NCBI GenBank assembly: GCA_003661975.1 | Contig: QMXE01000003.1 | Span: 1 to 40,021, forward strand | Direction of reading: 5' to 3' | Length of the DNA: 40,021 nt | Source of the DNA: Candidatus Bathyarchaeota archaeon | GTDB taxonomy: Archaea > Thermoproteota > Bathyarchaeia > Bathyarchaeales > DTEX01 | Shown here: one piece after another, positions 15,376-23,721 of the stretch | Layout of the letters: each line of letters starts with the position of its first letter | Position numbering within the stretch: the stretch's first letter is position 1 | Notes under the pieces: generated by a model | What the model was told of the DNA's origin: nothing | The model's input: only the letters and a program-made list of their open reading frames with translations | Databases searched by the model: none | Translations under genes and position numbers: made by a program

Positions 15376-16263
15376 CTACTCGCCGAGTAACCCCAACCTA
15401 ACAAACTCATCCTTCATTCTCTTTCTTTCTTCCTCAGTAACTGGAAGCACAGGTCGCCTTGGAACTCCAACGTCCACTCCGCGCTCCTGAAGCATCGCAT
15501 AGCATGCAGCGGCTGTTGACTTCGCTATGTGAAGTATCCTCCTAGCCTCATTGACCTTAAGCTGCAACTTTACGGCCTCATCATAGTTCTTGTTCACTGT
15601 TGCATTATAGAGGTCAACTACGACCTCTGGGAATGCATTTGCAAGTCCTGAGACGCATCCGTTTGCCCCCAACATGACAGCTGGAAGCAGAAGAGCCTCT
15701 GTTCCAATTATCAAGTTGAAGTCCCTTGAGCCTACCTCCAATACGAAGTGGGAAAACTCAACCAAGTTGAATCCGCTGTCCTTCAAGCCCTTAACTCCAA
15801 CATCGGCCAATTTAACCAGAACTGAGGGGGTTATTGTGAATCCCGAGGTCTTCGGATTATTGTATGCATAGACCGGCAAGTTCACGGAGTTAACCAGCTG
15901 CCTATAATGCTCAACGACCGTTTCATCATCATGCCTATAATAGTATGGGGGGACAGCGGCTACTGCGTCAGCTCCATTATCCTCAGCATGCTTTGCAAGC
16001 TCAATAACCTCATTTGTGCTGGCCGCTCCGACATGCGCTATGATGGCCATCTTACCCCCAACCTGATCAACCGCGATCTCCAATACCCTTTTACGCTGCT
16101 CAACTGTCATTATTGGGCCTAGACCATAGGTGCCGCATAGGAAGACTCCATGAGAGCCCTTTTCCACCTGAAAGTCCAGAAGTCTCCTCAAACCCTCCTC
16201 GTATACTTCCCCGTTCTTATCGAATGGCGTAATTAGCGGAGGTATAACGCCTTTAATCTCCAT
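15376..16263 (-). CDS. DapA-superfamily class I aldolase, probable KD(P)G aldolase
   Basis: A Schiff-base (beta/alpha)8 aldolase of 295 aa. It begins IKGVIPPLITPF; the active-site Tyr is in YAYNNPKTSG and the Schiff-base Lys is in VKGLKDSGFN. The CGTYGLG loop, where DapA has GTTGE, argues against dihydrodipicolinate synthase. Its partner is a PfkB sugar kinase, so cleavage of 2-keto-3-deoxy-(6-phospho)gluconate to pyruvate and glyceraldehyde (phosphate) in a branched Entner-Doudoroff route is the best reading. ATG 16263 lies exactly 5 nt after GGAGGTGA; the GTG at 16272 is part of that box and is rejected. Confidence 0.87.
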   Translation of the reverse strand: MEIKGVIPPLITPFDKNGEVYEEGLRRLLDFQVEKGSHGVFLCGTYGLGPIMTVEQRKRVLEIAVDQVGGKMAIIAHVGAASTNEVIELAKHAEDNGADAVAAVPPYYYRHDDETVVEHYRQLVNSVNLPVYAYNNPKTSGFTITPSVLVKLADVGVKGLKDSGFNLVEFSHFVLEVGSRDFNLIIGTEALLLPAVMLGANGCVSGLANAFPEVVVDLYNATVNKNYDEAVKLQLKVNEARRILHIAKSTAAACYAMLQERGVDVGVPRRPVLPVTEEERKRMKDEFVRLGLLGE

Positions 16264-16327
16264 CTGGGTCACCTCCAGATTTATTTCCTCTCCGCATATT
16301 AAAAACTATCTTGGATGAACACAACCT

Positions 16328-16338
16328 TAAAATATACC
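16328..16338 (+). promoter_or_regulatory. TATA-box promoter of aEF-1 beta
   Basis: TTAAAATATAC predicts a transcription start near 16359, followed by GGAGG at 16370-16374 and the TTG at 16382. It lies in the 118-bp region shared with the divergent aldolase gene. Confidence 0.5.
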
Positions 16339-16381
16339 TAATCCTTCATTAGTGCAACATAAGGCGGATGGAGGAAGAGGC

Positions 16382-16651
16382 TTGGCTAAGGTTCTAATAT
16401 CATTGAAGATATTTCCTTCAGATGTCAACATCGACTTGGAAGGCTTGAAGGGGAAGATCCGGAAAGCCCTTCCAGACTATGCATCCATATATAAGTTTGA
16501 GGAGGAGCCTGTTGCCTTCGGATTGGTAGCGATAATAGCCCACATCTTGGTTCCCGAGGATAGGGCTGGAGGAGTAGATGAGGTTGAAGAAGCCCTGAAG
16601 GGGATTGAGGAAATAAGTAACATACAAACCCTAACTGTTAGACGGTTATAG
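16382..16651 (+). CDS. Elongation factor 1-beta (aEF-1 beta)
   Basis: This is the nucleotide-exchange factor for aEF-1 alpha. The 89-aa protein has the compact alpha/beta fold of the family: AKVLISLKIFPSDVNIDLEGLKGKIRKALP, then EEEPVAFGLVAIIAHILVPED, ending VEEALKGIEEISNIQTLTVRRL. The TTG at 16382 lies 7 nt after GGAGG and gives the normal length; the GTG at 16352 would add ten unrelated residues. A TATA box is at 16328-16338. The next gene, CDC48, has its own promoter. Confidence 0.93.
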   Translation: MAKVLISLKIFPSDVNIDLEGLKGKIRKALPDYASIYKFEEEPVAFGLVAIIAHILVPEDRAGGVDEVEEALKGIEEISNIQTLTVRRL

Positions 16652-16663
16652 CCGTTCACTACG

Positions 16664-16672
16664 TTTATATAG
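16664..16672 (+). promoter_or_regulatory. TATA-box promoter of CDC48
   Basis: TTTATATAG predicts a start near 16694 and a leader of about 37 nt. The T6 run immediately after it (16673-16678) may also end the aEF-1 beta transcript. No copy of the TTAC-N6-GTAA operator of the Hsp20 operon is present here. Confidence 0.55.
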
Positions 16673-16730
16673 TTTTTTGCTCCTTTCATTGTTTGATAAT
16701 CAGATAAGCCATTAATATGCGGTGATCCAA

Positions 16731-18902
16731 TTGACTGAGGTTCAGCTTAGAGTAGGTGATGCAAAACAAAGGGATGTAGCCAGAGGAATAGCGAGGATAG
16801 ATCAGCAGACCATGGAGAAACTTCAAGTCTCAGCTGGGGATGTAATCGAGATAATTGGGAAGAAGAGGACATCTGCAATTGCGTGGCCAGCGTACTCGGA
16901 GGATCAGGGTAAGGGAATAATTAGGATTGACGGCTTCACACGTAAGAATGCCGGAGTCTCAATAAATGAGTATGTAACTGTTCGCCGGGCTGAAGTTAGG
17001 GATGCTATAAGCATAGTTTTAGCTCCAATAGATATGCGTCTAAATGTAGATGAGGACTTCACGAACTTCGTTAAGAATAGGCTAATGGAGAGGACATTCG
17101 TTGAGGGAGATACAACTCTGGTCATGATGCTTGGGCATCCAGTTCAGTTCACAGTTATGAAGACTAGGCCCAGGGGCGTAGTTAGATTGACATACGATAC
17201 GAAGCTCCAGATACTCTCTGAGCCTGCTCCCGAGGCGAGGGGCGTTCCAAGGACGACCTATGAGGATATAGGCGGCTTGAAGGAGGAGATACAGAGGCTC
17301 AGAGAGATGGTTGAGCTCCCAATGAGGCATCCTGAGATCTTCCAGAGGCTTGGGATAGACCCGCCTAAGGGTGTTCTCCTGCACGGTCCTCCCGGCTGCG
17401 GTAAGACTCTTCTTGCAAGGGCAGTCGCCAATGAGTCGGATGCGAACTTCTTCTCGATAAATGGACCTGAGATAATGAGCAAATTTTACGGCGAGTCTGA
17501 GGCTAGGCTTCGTGAGATCTTCCAGCAGGCTGAGAAGAATGCCCCTGCAATAATCTTCATTGATGAGTTGGATGCGATAGCGCCTAAACGTGAGGAGGTA
17601 ACGGGGGAGGTTGAGAGGAGAGTTGTAGCTCAGCTCTTAGCATTGCTTGATGGATTGACGAGTAGAGGAAACGTGATCGTTATAGGAGCCACGAACAGAC
17701 CTAACGCCCTTGACCCTGCACTTAGAAGGCCTGGAAGATTCGACCGTGAGATCGAGATTGGAATTCCAGATAAGCAGGGACGATACGAGATCCTACAGAT
17801 CCATACGAGGGGTATGCCTCTGGCGAAGGACGTTGACTTAAGGAAGCTAGCCGAGATAACCCATGGATATACAGGAGCCGACTTGGCTGCTCTATGCCGT
17901 GAAACGGCTATGAAGGCCCTGAGGAGGTATCTGCCCGAGATAGATCTTGAACAGGAGAGGATCCCGCCTAGCGTCTTGGAGAAGATGGAGGTTAAGATGG
18001 AGGACTTCCTGAATGCATATAGGGAGATAACTCCCACGGCTATGAGGGAGGTTGCAGTTGAGGTTCCCACAGTCCACTGGAGTGATATTGGAGATCTAGA
18101 GGAGGTTAAGCAGGAGCTTAGGGAATGCGTTGAGTGGCCTCTTAAGCATCCGGAAGTCTTCAAGAGGATGGGGATAAAGCCTCCTAAGGGTGTTCTACTC
18201 TTCGGTCCTCCCGGCTGCGGTAAGACTCTTCTTGCAAGGGCAGTCGCAACTGAGAGTGAGGCAAACTTCATATCTATTAAGGGTCCAGAGGTCTTCTCAA
18301 AGTGGGTTGGAGAGTCCGAGAGGGCCATCAGGGAGGTCTTCCGAAAGGCTAGAATGTCCGCCCCAGCGATAATCTTCTTCGACGAGATCGACGCGTTGGT
18401 TCCGAGGAGAGGAGCAGGATACGCGGATAGCGGGGTGACCGAGAGGGTTATCAGTCAGCTCCTAACCGAGATAGATGGAATAGAGACCCTTCAGGAGGTT
18501 GTGATATTGGCGGCTACAAATAGGCCTGACATACTGGATCCAGCGATCCTCAGGCCGGGCAGGATCGATAGGATGATCTATGTTTCAGAGCCAGATGAGG
18601 AGGCCAGATACCAGATATTCAGGATACACACGAAGAACATGCCCCTGTCGGAGGATGTCGATCTAAGGAAACTCGCAAGCCTAACTAAGGGATACTCCGG
18701 AGCTGACATAGAGTCTGTCTGCCGTGAAGCAGCATTAATAGCGCTGAGAAGGGACATAAACTCAAAGGCCGTTACATTCGCAGATTTCGAGGAGGCACTC
18801 GAGAAGATCGGGCCGAGCATAACGCCAGACATGGACAAGTGGTATAGGAACTTCATGAAGCAGGCTAGAAAGGCTCAGAAGCCAGCTCCTCTAATAGCAT
18901 AG
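16731..18902 (+). CDS. CDC48/VAT-type AAA+ ATPase with two ATPase domains
   Basis: A hexameric unfoldase that extracts and unfolds proteins, often for the proteasome. The N-terminal double-psi barrel and its companion domain occupy about residues 1-180. D1 has Walker A GPPGCGKT near residue 219, Walker [11 protein letters not shown] and the arginine-finger segment [14 protein letters not shown]2 has a second identical Walker A near 492, [10 protein letters not shown] and [11 protein letters not shown]. The C-terminus (PAPLIA) has no HbYX proteasome motif. TTG 16731 lies 5 nt after GGTGA; GTG 16722 is part of that box. The two Walker A regions are identical over 45 nt (see findings). A small winged-helix gene follows after 16 nt. 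Confidence 0.95.
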   Translation: MTEVQLRVGDAKQRDVARGIARIDQQTMEKLQVSAGDVIEIIGKKRTSAIAWPAYSEDQGKGIIRIDGFTRKNAGVSINEYVTVRRAEVRDAISIVLAPIDMRLNVDEDFTNFVKNRLMERTFVEGDTTLVMMLGHPVQFTVMKTRPRGVVRLTYDTKLQILSEPAPEARGVPRTTYEDIGGLKEEIQRLREMVELPMRHPEIFQRLGIDPPKGVLLHGPPGCGKTLLARAVANESDANFFSINGPEIMSKFYGESEARLREIFQQAEKNAPAIIFIDELDAIAPKREEVTGEVERRVVAQLLALLDGLTSRGNVIVIGATNRPNALDPALRRPGRFDREIEIGIPDKQGRYEILQIHTRGMPLAKDVDLRKLAEITHGYTGADLAALCRETAMKALRRYLPEIDLEQERIPPSVLEKMEVKMEDFLNAYREITPTAMREVAVEVPTVHWSDIGDLEEVKQELRECVEWPLKHPEVFKRMGIKPPKGVLLFGPPGCGKTLLARAVATESEANFISIKGPEVFSKWVGESERAIREVFRKARMSAPAIIFFDEIDALVPRRGAGYADSGVTERVISQLLTEIDGIETLQEVVILAATNRPDILDPAILRPGRIDRMIYVSEPDEEARYQIFRIHTKNMPLSEDVDLRKLASLTKGYSGADIESVCREAALIALRRDINSKAVTFADFEEALEKIGPSITPDMDKWYRNFMKQARKAQKPAPLIA

Positions 18903-18918
18903 AAGGGTAGGAAGTGGA

Positions 18919-19143
18919 ATGAGCACATGGAAGATCCATCCGGTCTACCTGACGATAATAGAGATCCTCAGAGAGAAGGGATCAATGACGGATACGGAGC
19001 TACTAGAAGCCCTAAGAGTCTTCTATAAGGATATAGGAATGGATGACCTAAACAAGAATCTAATGGCCATGGAGATATCGGGACTAATCCACGTCTCATC
19101 ATTGACGAGGGGAAAAAGACTAATTGAACTGATAGAAAAATAA
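18919..19143 (+). CDS. Small winged-helix protein downstream of CDC48
   Basis: A 74-aa protein predicted to be one winged-helix domain: HPVYLTIIEILREKGSMTDTELLEALRVFYKDIGMDDLNKNLMAMEISGLIHVSSLTRGKRLIELI. The pattern helix, helix-turn-helix, then a beta wing ending in a basic stretch resembles small archaeal wHTH proteins. It starts 16 nt after CDC48 with GGAAGTGG just upstream, so it is co-transcribed. It could regulate the operon or be a structural adaptor. No specific family is recognised. Confidence 0.75.
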   Translation: MSTWKIHPVYLTIIEILREKGSMTDTELLEALRVFYKDIGMDDLNKNLMAMEISGLIHVSSLTRGKRLIELIEK

Positions 19144-19333
19144 TATAAATCTTCAGCCGAGTCTTCGCTGAGAAAGCCTCAATGTCTTCTTTAGGATGGG
19201 GCGTTCTCAAGAGAGTGGGCTGAGCGGGGATTAATGCAGCTGTGATCCCAACCTTAAAGCAGATGCCGCAAACATTTTCCTTCAGACTGTTCAGGATCGA
19301 ATAGTTGACGGTGACATCCAATTTCCATTTGAG

Positions 19334-20362
19334 ATGTTCAATGATGAAAACGAAAATGTTAATCTTCTATCGCCGCCATATGATGGCGTCAACATGGAGG
19401 TTCAAATTTTGGGTTCATGGATCTTCACTCATGGTGATGTTGATGGCTTATGTGCTGGAGCCATAGCCCTAGCGGCATACCCTGATGCCAATGTATTCTT
19501 CACGCATCCATACGGCTTAGAGGGGGATCTACATGAGGCTAAAGACGCTGACAGAATCATAATATGCGATATTGCCCTCTCAGAGAGTCATCTGAATGGT
19601 CTCTTAAAGGCATTCTCCAAGATAGCCGAGACGAGCGAACTAATATACATCGATCATCATCCATTACCAGAAGGCCTATCCGAAGATGAGATCGCCGGAG
19701 TTGTCGTTCACAGCCTTGACTCCTCAGCCTCAGAGCTAACCTATAGGTTCTTTCAGTCCCGGATAGACTCACTTCATGCCAGAACGGCGATCATGGGCGC
19801 TATTGGAGACTATCTTGATGATACGCCGCTCATCAAACGGTTATTGGAGAGATGGGATAAGAGGACATTATACTTCGAGAGCGGCCTGCTGATTCAGGGG
19901 ATCGAGGGCCAAAAGAGAAACTATGATCTAAAACGGAGCATAGTGTATAATTTGGCGAATAAAATCCCTCCGAGCTTCGATAGGATGCTCGTGGAGCTAG
20001 CAATCCAGAATACGCATTTGGAGGAGATAGCGATTAGGGAGCTACGTGACAGGGCGAAACTATATGGAAATGTAGCATACATACTCAACTTTCCCTTCTC
20101 ACATGGGAAAACCGCAACTTACATTCGGGGATTAACGGGTGCGATGGTTGGATTGGCAGGGGAGGAGAGAAGGGGCATGATAGATATGAGCCTAAGAGCA
20201 AGCAGCCAAAAGATAGACCTAAACAGAATATTAAGGAGGATAACTCCTCATCTCGGCGGAAGCGGAGGTGGACATCCAATGGCAGCGGGAGCAAGAGTCC
20301 CCAAAGAAAAGTTCATGGAGTTCCTTAGGGAACTGAATGAATGCCTAAGGGGGATCGATTAG
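19334..20362 (+). CDS. DHH/DHHA1-family phosphoesterase
   Basis: A RecJ-like phosphoesterase that uses Mn2+ to cleave phosphodiester bonds in short nucleic acids or cyclic/linear nucleotides. Motif I is THGDVDGLCAGA, motif II IICDIALS, motif III YIDHHP, and a later Asp lies in AIGDYLDD. The DHHA1 domain carries GGSGGGHPMAAGA near the C-terminus. Either ATG 19334 or ATG 19394 could be the start; the latter begins just before the conserved strand WIFTHGDVD and is closer to the family. The 190 bp upstream hold nothing recognisable. The stop overlaps that of the convergent HtrA gene by 4 bp. Archaeal members of this type may be nanoRNases or RecJ-like exonucleases. Confidence 0.85.
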   Translation: MFNDENENVNLLSPPYDGVNMEVQILGSWIFTHGDVDGLCAGAIALAAYPDANVFFTHPYGLEGDLHEAKDADRIIICDIALSESHLNGLLKAFSKIAETSELIYIDHHPLPEGLSEDEIAGVVVHSLDSSASELTYRFFQSRIDSLHARTAIMGAIGDYLDDTPLIKRLLERWDKRTLYFESGLLIQGIEGQKRNYDLKRSIVYNLANKIPPSFDRMLVELAIQNTHLEEIAIRELRDRAKLYGNVAYILNFPFSHGKTATYIRGLTGAMVGLAGEERRGMIDMSLRASSQKIDLNRILRRITPHLGGSGGGHPMAAGARVPKEKFMEFLRELNECLRGID

Positions 20363-21564
20363 CCTGGAGGCGGGCGGACTTCAAGCTCCAAAGTAACGTT
20401 CACCAGCCTCCCAGCCCTTATAACGGCAATCTGGATCTTATCTCCAGGCTTGGTATTCCTCTCGAGATATGTTGACAAGTCATCTCCATTCCTAATTCTA
20501 GTCCCATTGATCATGACTATTATGTCGCCGCCTACCTTTATGCGCAGGTCATTAACGATTACTGTTCTATTTCCACCTCTCAACCCCGCCTTCTCAGCTG
20601 GGCTTTTAGGTATGACCTCAACGACGAGTAATCCATACGTGACATTCACATTCATTATCTTTGCAATGTCATAGTTCATGTCGACTCCTCTTATCCCAAG
20701 CCATGGATGCGGATAGCTCTTTCCCCTAATCAGATAAGGCAGCTCCCTAAGGATGGTATCTGAGGGAATCGCAAATCCAACTCCCTGAGCCCCCGCGATT
20801 ATGGCCGTCGTAACGCCGACGACTTCACCGCGTAGATTAAGTAGAGGTCCTCCGGAGTTTCCTGGATTTATCGGCGTGCTTATCTGGATCACATCTGCTA
20901 TCGGATATCCTCCAGTCGCAGACTCGCTTATAGATCTGCCGAGCTGACTTATGACGCCAGTCGTTATTGAGCCCGCCAATCCGAAGGGGCTTCCAATCGC
21001 TATTACTGGCTGACCGATCTTAAGGGTGGATGAACTGGCTATTCTAAGCGGCTTAAGCTTAGATGCTGGCGCATCCGCTGATAGTATGGCTAGGTCGCTG
21101 TATGGGTCTCTTCCGATGACATAGGCTGGGTATGTCTCTCCGCTTAGAAGCGAGATCGTTATATCTGAGGCCTTCTCGACGACGTGATTATTAGTTATAA
21201 CTATTAACTTTCCATCGTAAGAGTATATGAAGCCTGAACCTTGAACCTCCCCATATTCGCTTCCGAAGATGGTTTGCCTAATGATCTTCCCGCGAATAAC
21301 GACGACTGAGTCCTTAACCATATCATATACTTCGCTGAATGAGTAGGTTGACTGAACAGAGATGTTTTGTGTCTCCAAATTTGAGATTTCACTACGGATC
21401 TGCGATATTTGATCGCTTAACTCCTTTATCCGTATGCTCTCCTTTTGTATGGTATCCTGCAAATCCCGAAGGTTAAATGCCAGTATGGAGATCGAGCCGA
21501 GATAAATGATCAAAGAGATGACTAGGAAGGTCTTCAGGGTGAACGGCTCGTCTCGTCCACTCAA
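20359..21564 (-). CDS. HtrA/DegP-family serine protease, membrane-anchored
   Basis: A trypsin-fold protease with one PDZ domain for quality control of proteins outside the membrane. Residues 10-30 form a signal anchor (TFLVISLIIYLGSISILAF), followed by a coiled coil (QDTIQKESIRIKELSDQISQIRSEISNLETQ, about 35-65). The catalytic triad is visible as His in TNNHVV, Asp in DPYSDLAIL and Ser in NPGNSGGP. The PDZ domain follows (GLLVVEVIPKSPAEKAGLRGG ... GDIIVMINGTRIRNGDDLSTYL). The start is a TTG behind GGGGATG. The gene is single, convergent with the DHH gene. Confidence 0.93.
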   Translation of the reverse strand: MSGRDEPFTLKTFLVISLIIYLGSISILAFNLRDLQDTIQKESIRIKELSDQISQIRSEISNLETQNISVQSTYSFSEVYDMVKDSVVVIRGKIIRQTIFGSEYGEVQGSGFIYSYDGKLIVITNNHVVEKASDITISLLSGETYPAYVIGRDPYSDLAILSADAPASKLKPLRIASSSTLKIGQPVIAIGSPFGLAGSITTGVISQLGRSISESATGGYPIADVIQISTPINPGNSGGPLLNLRGEVVGVTTAIIAGAQGVGFAIPSDTILRELPYLIRGKSYPHPWLGIRGVDMNYDIAKIMNVNVTYGLLVVEVIPKSPAEKAGLRGGNRTVIVNDLRIKVGGDIIVMINGTRIRNGDDLSTYLERNTKPGDKIQIAVIRAGRLVNVTLELEVRPPPG

Positions 21565-21650
21565 GATGCATCCCCAGCAGATCTAAATTACACTTGTAAA
21601 ATTAAGGGTTATCATCCGCTCAGTCATGAAGCCCATGCAATAATAGCATC

Positions 21651-22712
21651 CTAATCGTATCTGCCGTATTTTTTGACGAGCTCTATAACCCTCATGTACT
21701 GCTTGAAGCTGACGTTCTTCGGAACGGAGTGATCCGAATGGTATATGTATCCGCCTCCCTCCTTGGCAACTGTTATCTTCCTCTTAATCTCCTCCTCTAT
21801 GGGCTTCGGATCATCCAGTGCCATTAGCCTGACATCTATTCCGCCCATAAATGCTATTTTATCGCCATACTCCTCCTTTAATTCGATCAAGTCCATTCCA
21901 GCCTTAACCTCTAATGGCTGAAGACAATCTATTCCCTCCTCAATGAAGTATGGTATCAGATCCTTAACTCTCCCGCAGCTATGAAGGATCACGTACATGC
22001 CTCTACTATGAAAGAACCTGCATAGCTCCTTAAAGACTGGGTGTAGCTGCTCCTCAAAGTGCCTCGGAGAGAAGAATAGGCCCTTCCTATATCCCAGATC
22101 ACATGCGAGAAAGGCACCGTCAAATTTGAATCCCGCCCTGATCATCCTATCGCACATCTCCATCACGAGCTTTGCATCAGTCCAATACATGTCTATGACC
22201 CAATCCGGCTCGGCTATCACGGCCTTCAAGAGGCGGGGAGTCGCAACATAGGCTTGGATCTTATCGAATCCAACAGCAGCCCTGTAAGTTATGAATCGTC
22301 CCCGACTGTATTGTCTATGAAACTCCCGGAGGCCTGTGACCCAGTCAACCCTATAATCGCTGGGCTTTAATCTAGGCTTTATCCTCTCCCAGTCCTCCCT
22401 GCTCTTACATGGATAATCAATTATCATTGGAGTTGTGGAGTAGTCGCGATGATTCTTTCTTATGCCGCCGAAGCTCGTCCTCTCCACGATATACTCATCA
22501 TCCTCAGATATGACCTCAACTGGAAACTGAGGGGAAGTATCAGCTCCGAATCCGCATATCTCATAGCCGAAATAATCCGCTGGTGAAACCCCTGAGGGAA
22601 GCCCCTCGGTCCTCCACCTATCAACGGTCGCCTGCCATGGACTATCATGTATTGGGATCCTATCGGCCTCACGGTGCTCAAGGGCCATCTTAACTCTCTC
22701 ACGAGGCTCCAT
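21651..22712 (-). CDS. Uroporphyrinogen decarboxylase (URO-D) superfamily protein
   Basis: A 353-aa (beta/alpha)8 protein. It starts MEPRERVKMALEHREADRIPI, the usual opening of URO-D-like and cobamide methyltransferase proteins. The LHSCGRVKDLIPYF segment supplies a His-x-x-Cys-type site that in MtaA/MtbA-like members binds zinc, and it is followed by IDCLQPLEVKAGMD and FMGGIDVRLM. Members of this branch in anaerobes are often methyl-transferring rather than heme enzymes. No other heme genes are near, so a methyltransferase-like role is more likely, though unproven. GGAGTGA lies 5 nt before the ATG. Confidence 0.8.
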   Translation of the reverse strand: MEPRERVKMALEHREADRIPIHDSPWQATVDRWRTEGLPSGVSPADYFGYEICGFGADTSPQFPVEVISEDDEYIVERTSFGGIRKNHRDYSTTPMIIDYPCKSREDWERIKPRLKPSDYRVDWVTGLREFHRQYSRGRFITYRAAVGFDKIQAYVATPRLLKAVIAEPDWVIDMYWTDAKLVMEMCDRMIRAGFKFDGAFLACDLGYRKGLFFSPRHFEEQLHPVFKELCRFFHSRGMYVILHSCGRVKDLIPYFIEEGIDCLQPLEVKAGMDLIELKEEYGDKIAFMGGIDVRLMALDDPKPIEEEIKRKITVAKEGGGYIYHSDHSVPKNVSFKQYMRVIELVKKYGRYD

Positions 22713-22785
22713 ACAGATCACTCCAAGCCTCATTCACTAATGCATCCAGAAAATGTTATATCTTTATCGGGCTGGACATAAAGCC

Positions 22786-23634
22786 TCAACGTTGAACCCT
22801 AACGATAACGATTGGTTTATGCTCGATTCTCCTCAACATCTCCCATGTAACACCCGTTAGGTCAACGCTGAATCTATCAGCCATGTCCCAGACTGTCCGT
22901 CCCGCCCCGAAGCCCCTAGCTCTATTCGCCGCCTCAGCTATATTCAAGGCTGACTCTACATCTAATCTTATACCCGAGATGGCAATTGGGGTTGATCTAC
23001 GTTTCAATCTCAGCGCCCTTCCAAGGATATATGCCGCCGCGGGAAGCCTATGTATCCCATTAAAGGAGATTGGGCGGTGTGTAAAGTGAAAGTTTCTGAA
23101 TGAGTATGTCTTGTCGGTATCCACGATCATAACTGCAACTCTCTTTGCAAGCCTGCTTCGTATATAAAGCCTAATCTCATCAGCGTCTCTCTGCGGGTCA
23201 CCAAGTGGGAGACATACATATGCGTATGGCAAGTTGCTACCGTCAATTCCACCCTCAGAGCCCCAAAGCAGAGCCTCCAAGAATCCCGCGTATCTCAATG
23301 CCACTTGCTTATGTCTGCCTCCATCCTCGCATGGATACCTCCTTAATCTCTGAATATTCTTCTTCCTCAGGTGGCATAATCTCCCCAAAAAGTATCCCCA
23401 TATTATCCTCGTCCATAAGCGGGCTAAGAACCTAGCCAGCAATCCTGCCTTCACGCGCTTCTCATCGATTATCAGTCCCTTAGCGATAGACAATGCCTTC
23501 TCAGAGATCACGATTATGTCTCCATCATTCAATTTGCCCCTGAGAGCCGAGACTATAATATCCAAGTAATTCGAATTGGGCATCCAATACTCCGTTCTGA
23601 TCGCGCTGATGGAGTATTCCTTCATCTCCAGCAT
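22786..23634 (-). CDS. CofE-like protein (coenzyme F420-0:L-glutamate ligase family)
   Basis: A 282-aa protein with the CofE pattern. NYLDIIVSALRGKLNDGDIIVISEKALSIAKGLII forms the first block; a strand GIDGSNLPYAYVCLPLGDPQRDADEIRLYIRSRL and AVMIVDTDKTYSFR form the nucleotide/metal site region; AEAANRARGFGAGRTVWDMADRFSVD closes the fold. CofE adds gamma-glutamates to F420-0 using GTP. An insert (RLWTRIIWGYFLGRLCHLRKKNIQRLRRYPCEDGG) rich in aromatic and basic residues is unusual and may indicate a diverged paralogue with another amide-forming role. ATG 23625 is an alternative start. Upstream of URO-D on the same strand. Confidence 0.72.
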   Translation of the reverse strand: MLEMKEYSISAIRTEYWMPNSNYLDIIVSALRGKLNDGDIIVISEKALSIAKGLIIDEKRVKAGLLARFLARLWTRIIWGYFLGRLCHLRKKNIQRLRRYPCEDGGRHKQVALRYAGFLEALLWGSEGGIDGSNLPYAYVCLPLGDPQRDADEIRLYIRSRLAKRVAVMIVDTDKTYSFRNFHFTHRPISFNGIHRLPAAAYILGRALRLKRRSTPIAISGIRLDVESALNIAEAANRARGFGAGRTVWDMADRFSVDLTGVTWEMLRRIEHKPIVIVRVQR

Positions 23635-23721
23635 TTCCGAAATGAAGCGGTAGAACTAAACGAAATATAAGGGAAATCGCTCTTTTAATGATTAGTTAGG
23701 GATTTCGGGAAATATGAGCGT

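Noticed and set aside
16264-16272. GTG start for the aldolase at 16272
   Set aside because: The GTG is part of the GGAGGTGA box; ATG 16263 lies at the standard 5-nt distance.
17630-18328. 232-codon open frame on the minus strand inside CDC48
   Set aside because: It is a mirror frame of a strongly coding, highly conserved gene and has no recognisable domain or start signal.
18968-19321. 117-codon minus-strand frame over the winged-helix gene and the 190-bp gap before the DHH gene
   Set aside because: It overlaps a better supported gene, shows no family motif and has no SD at its ATG.
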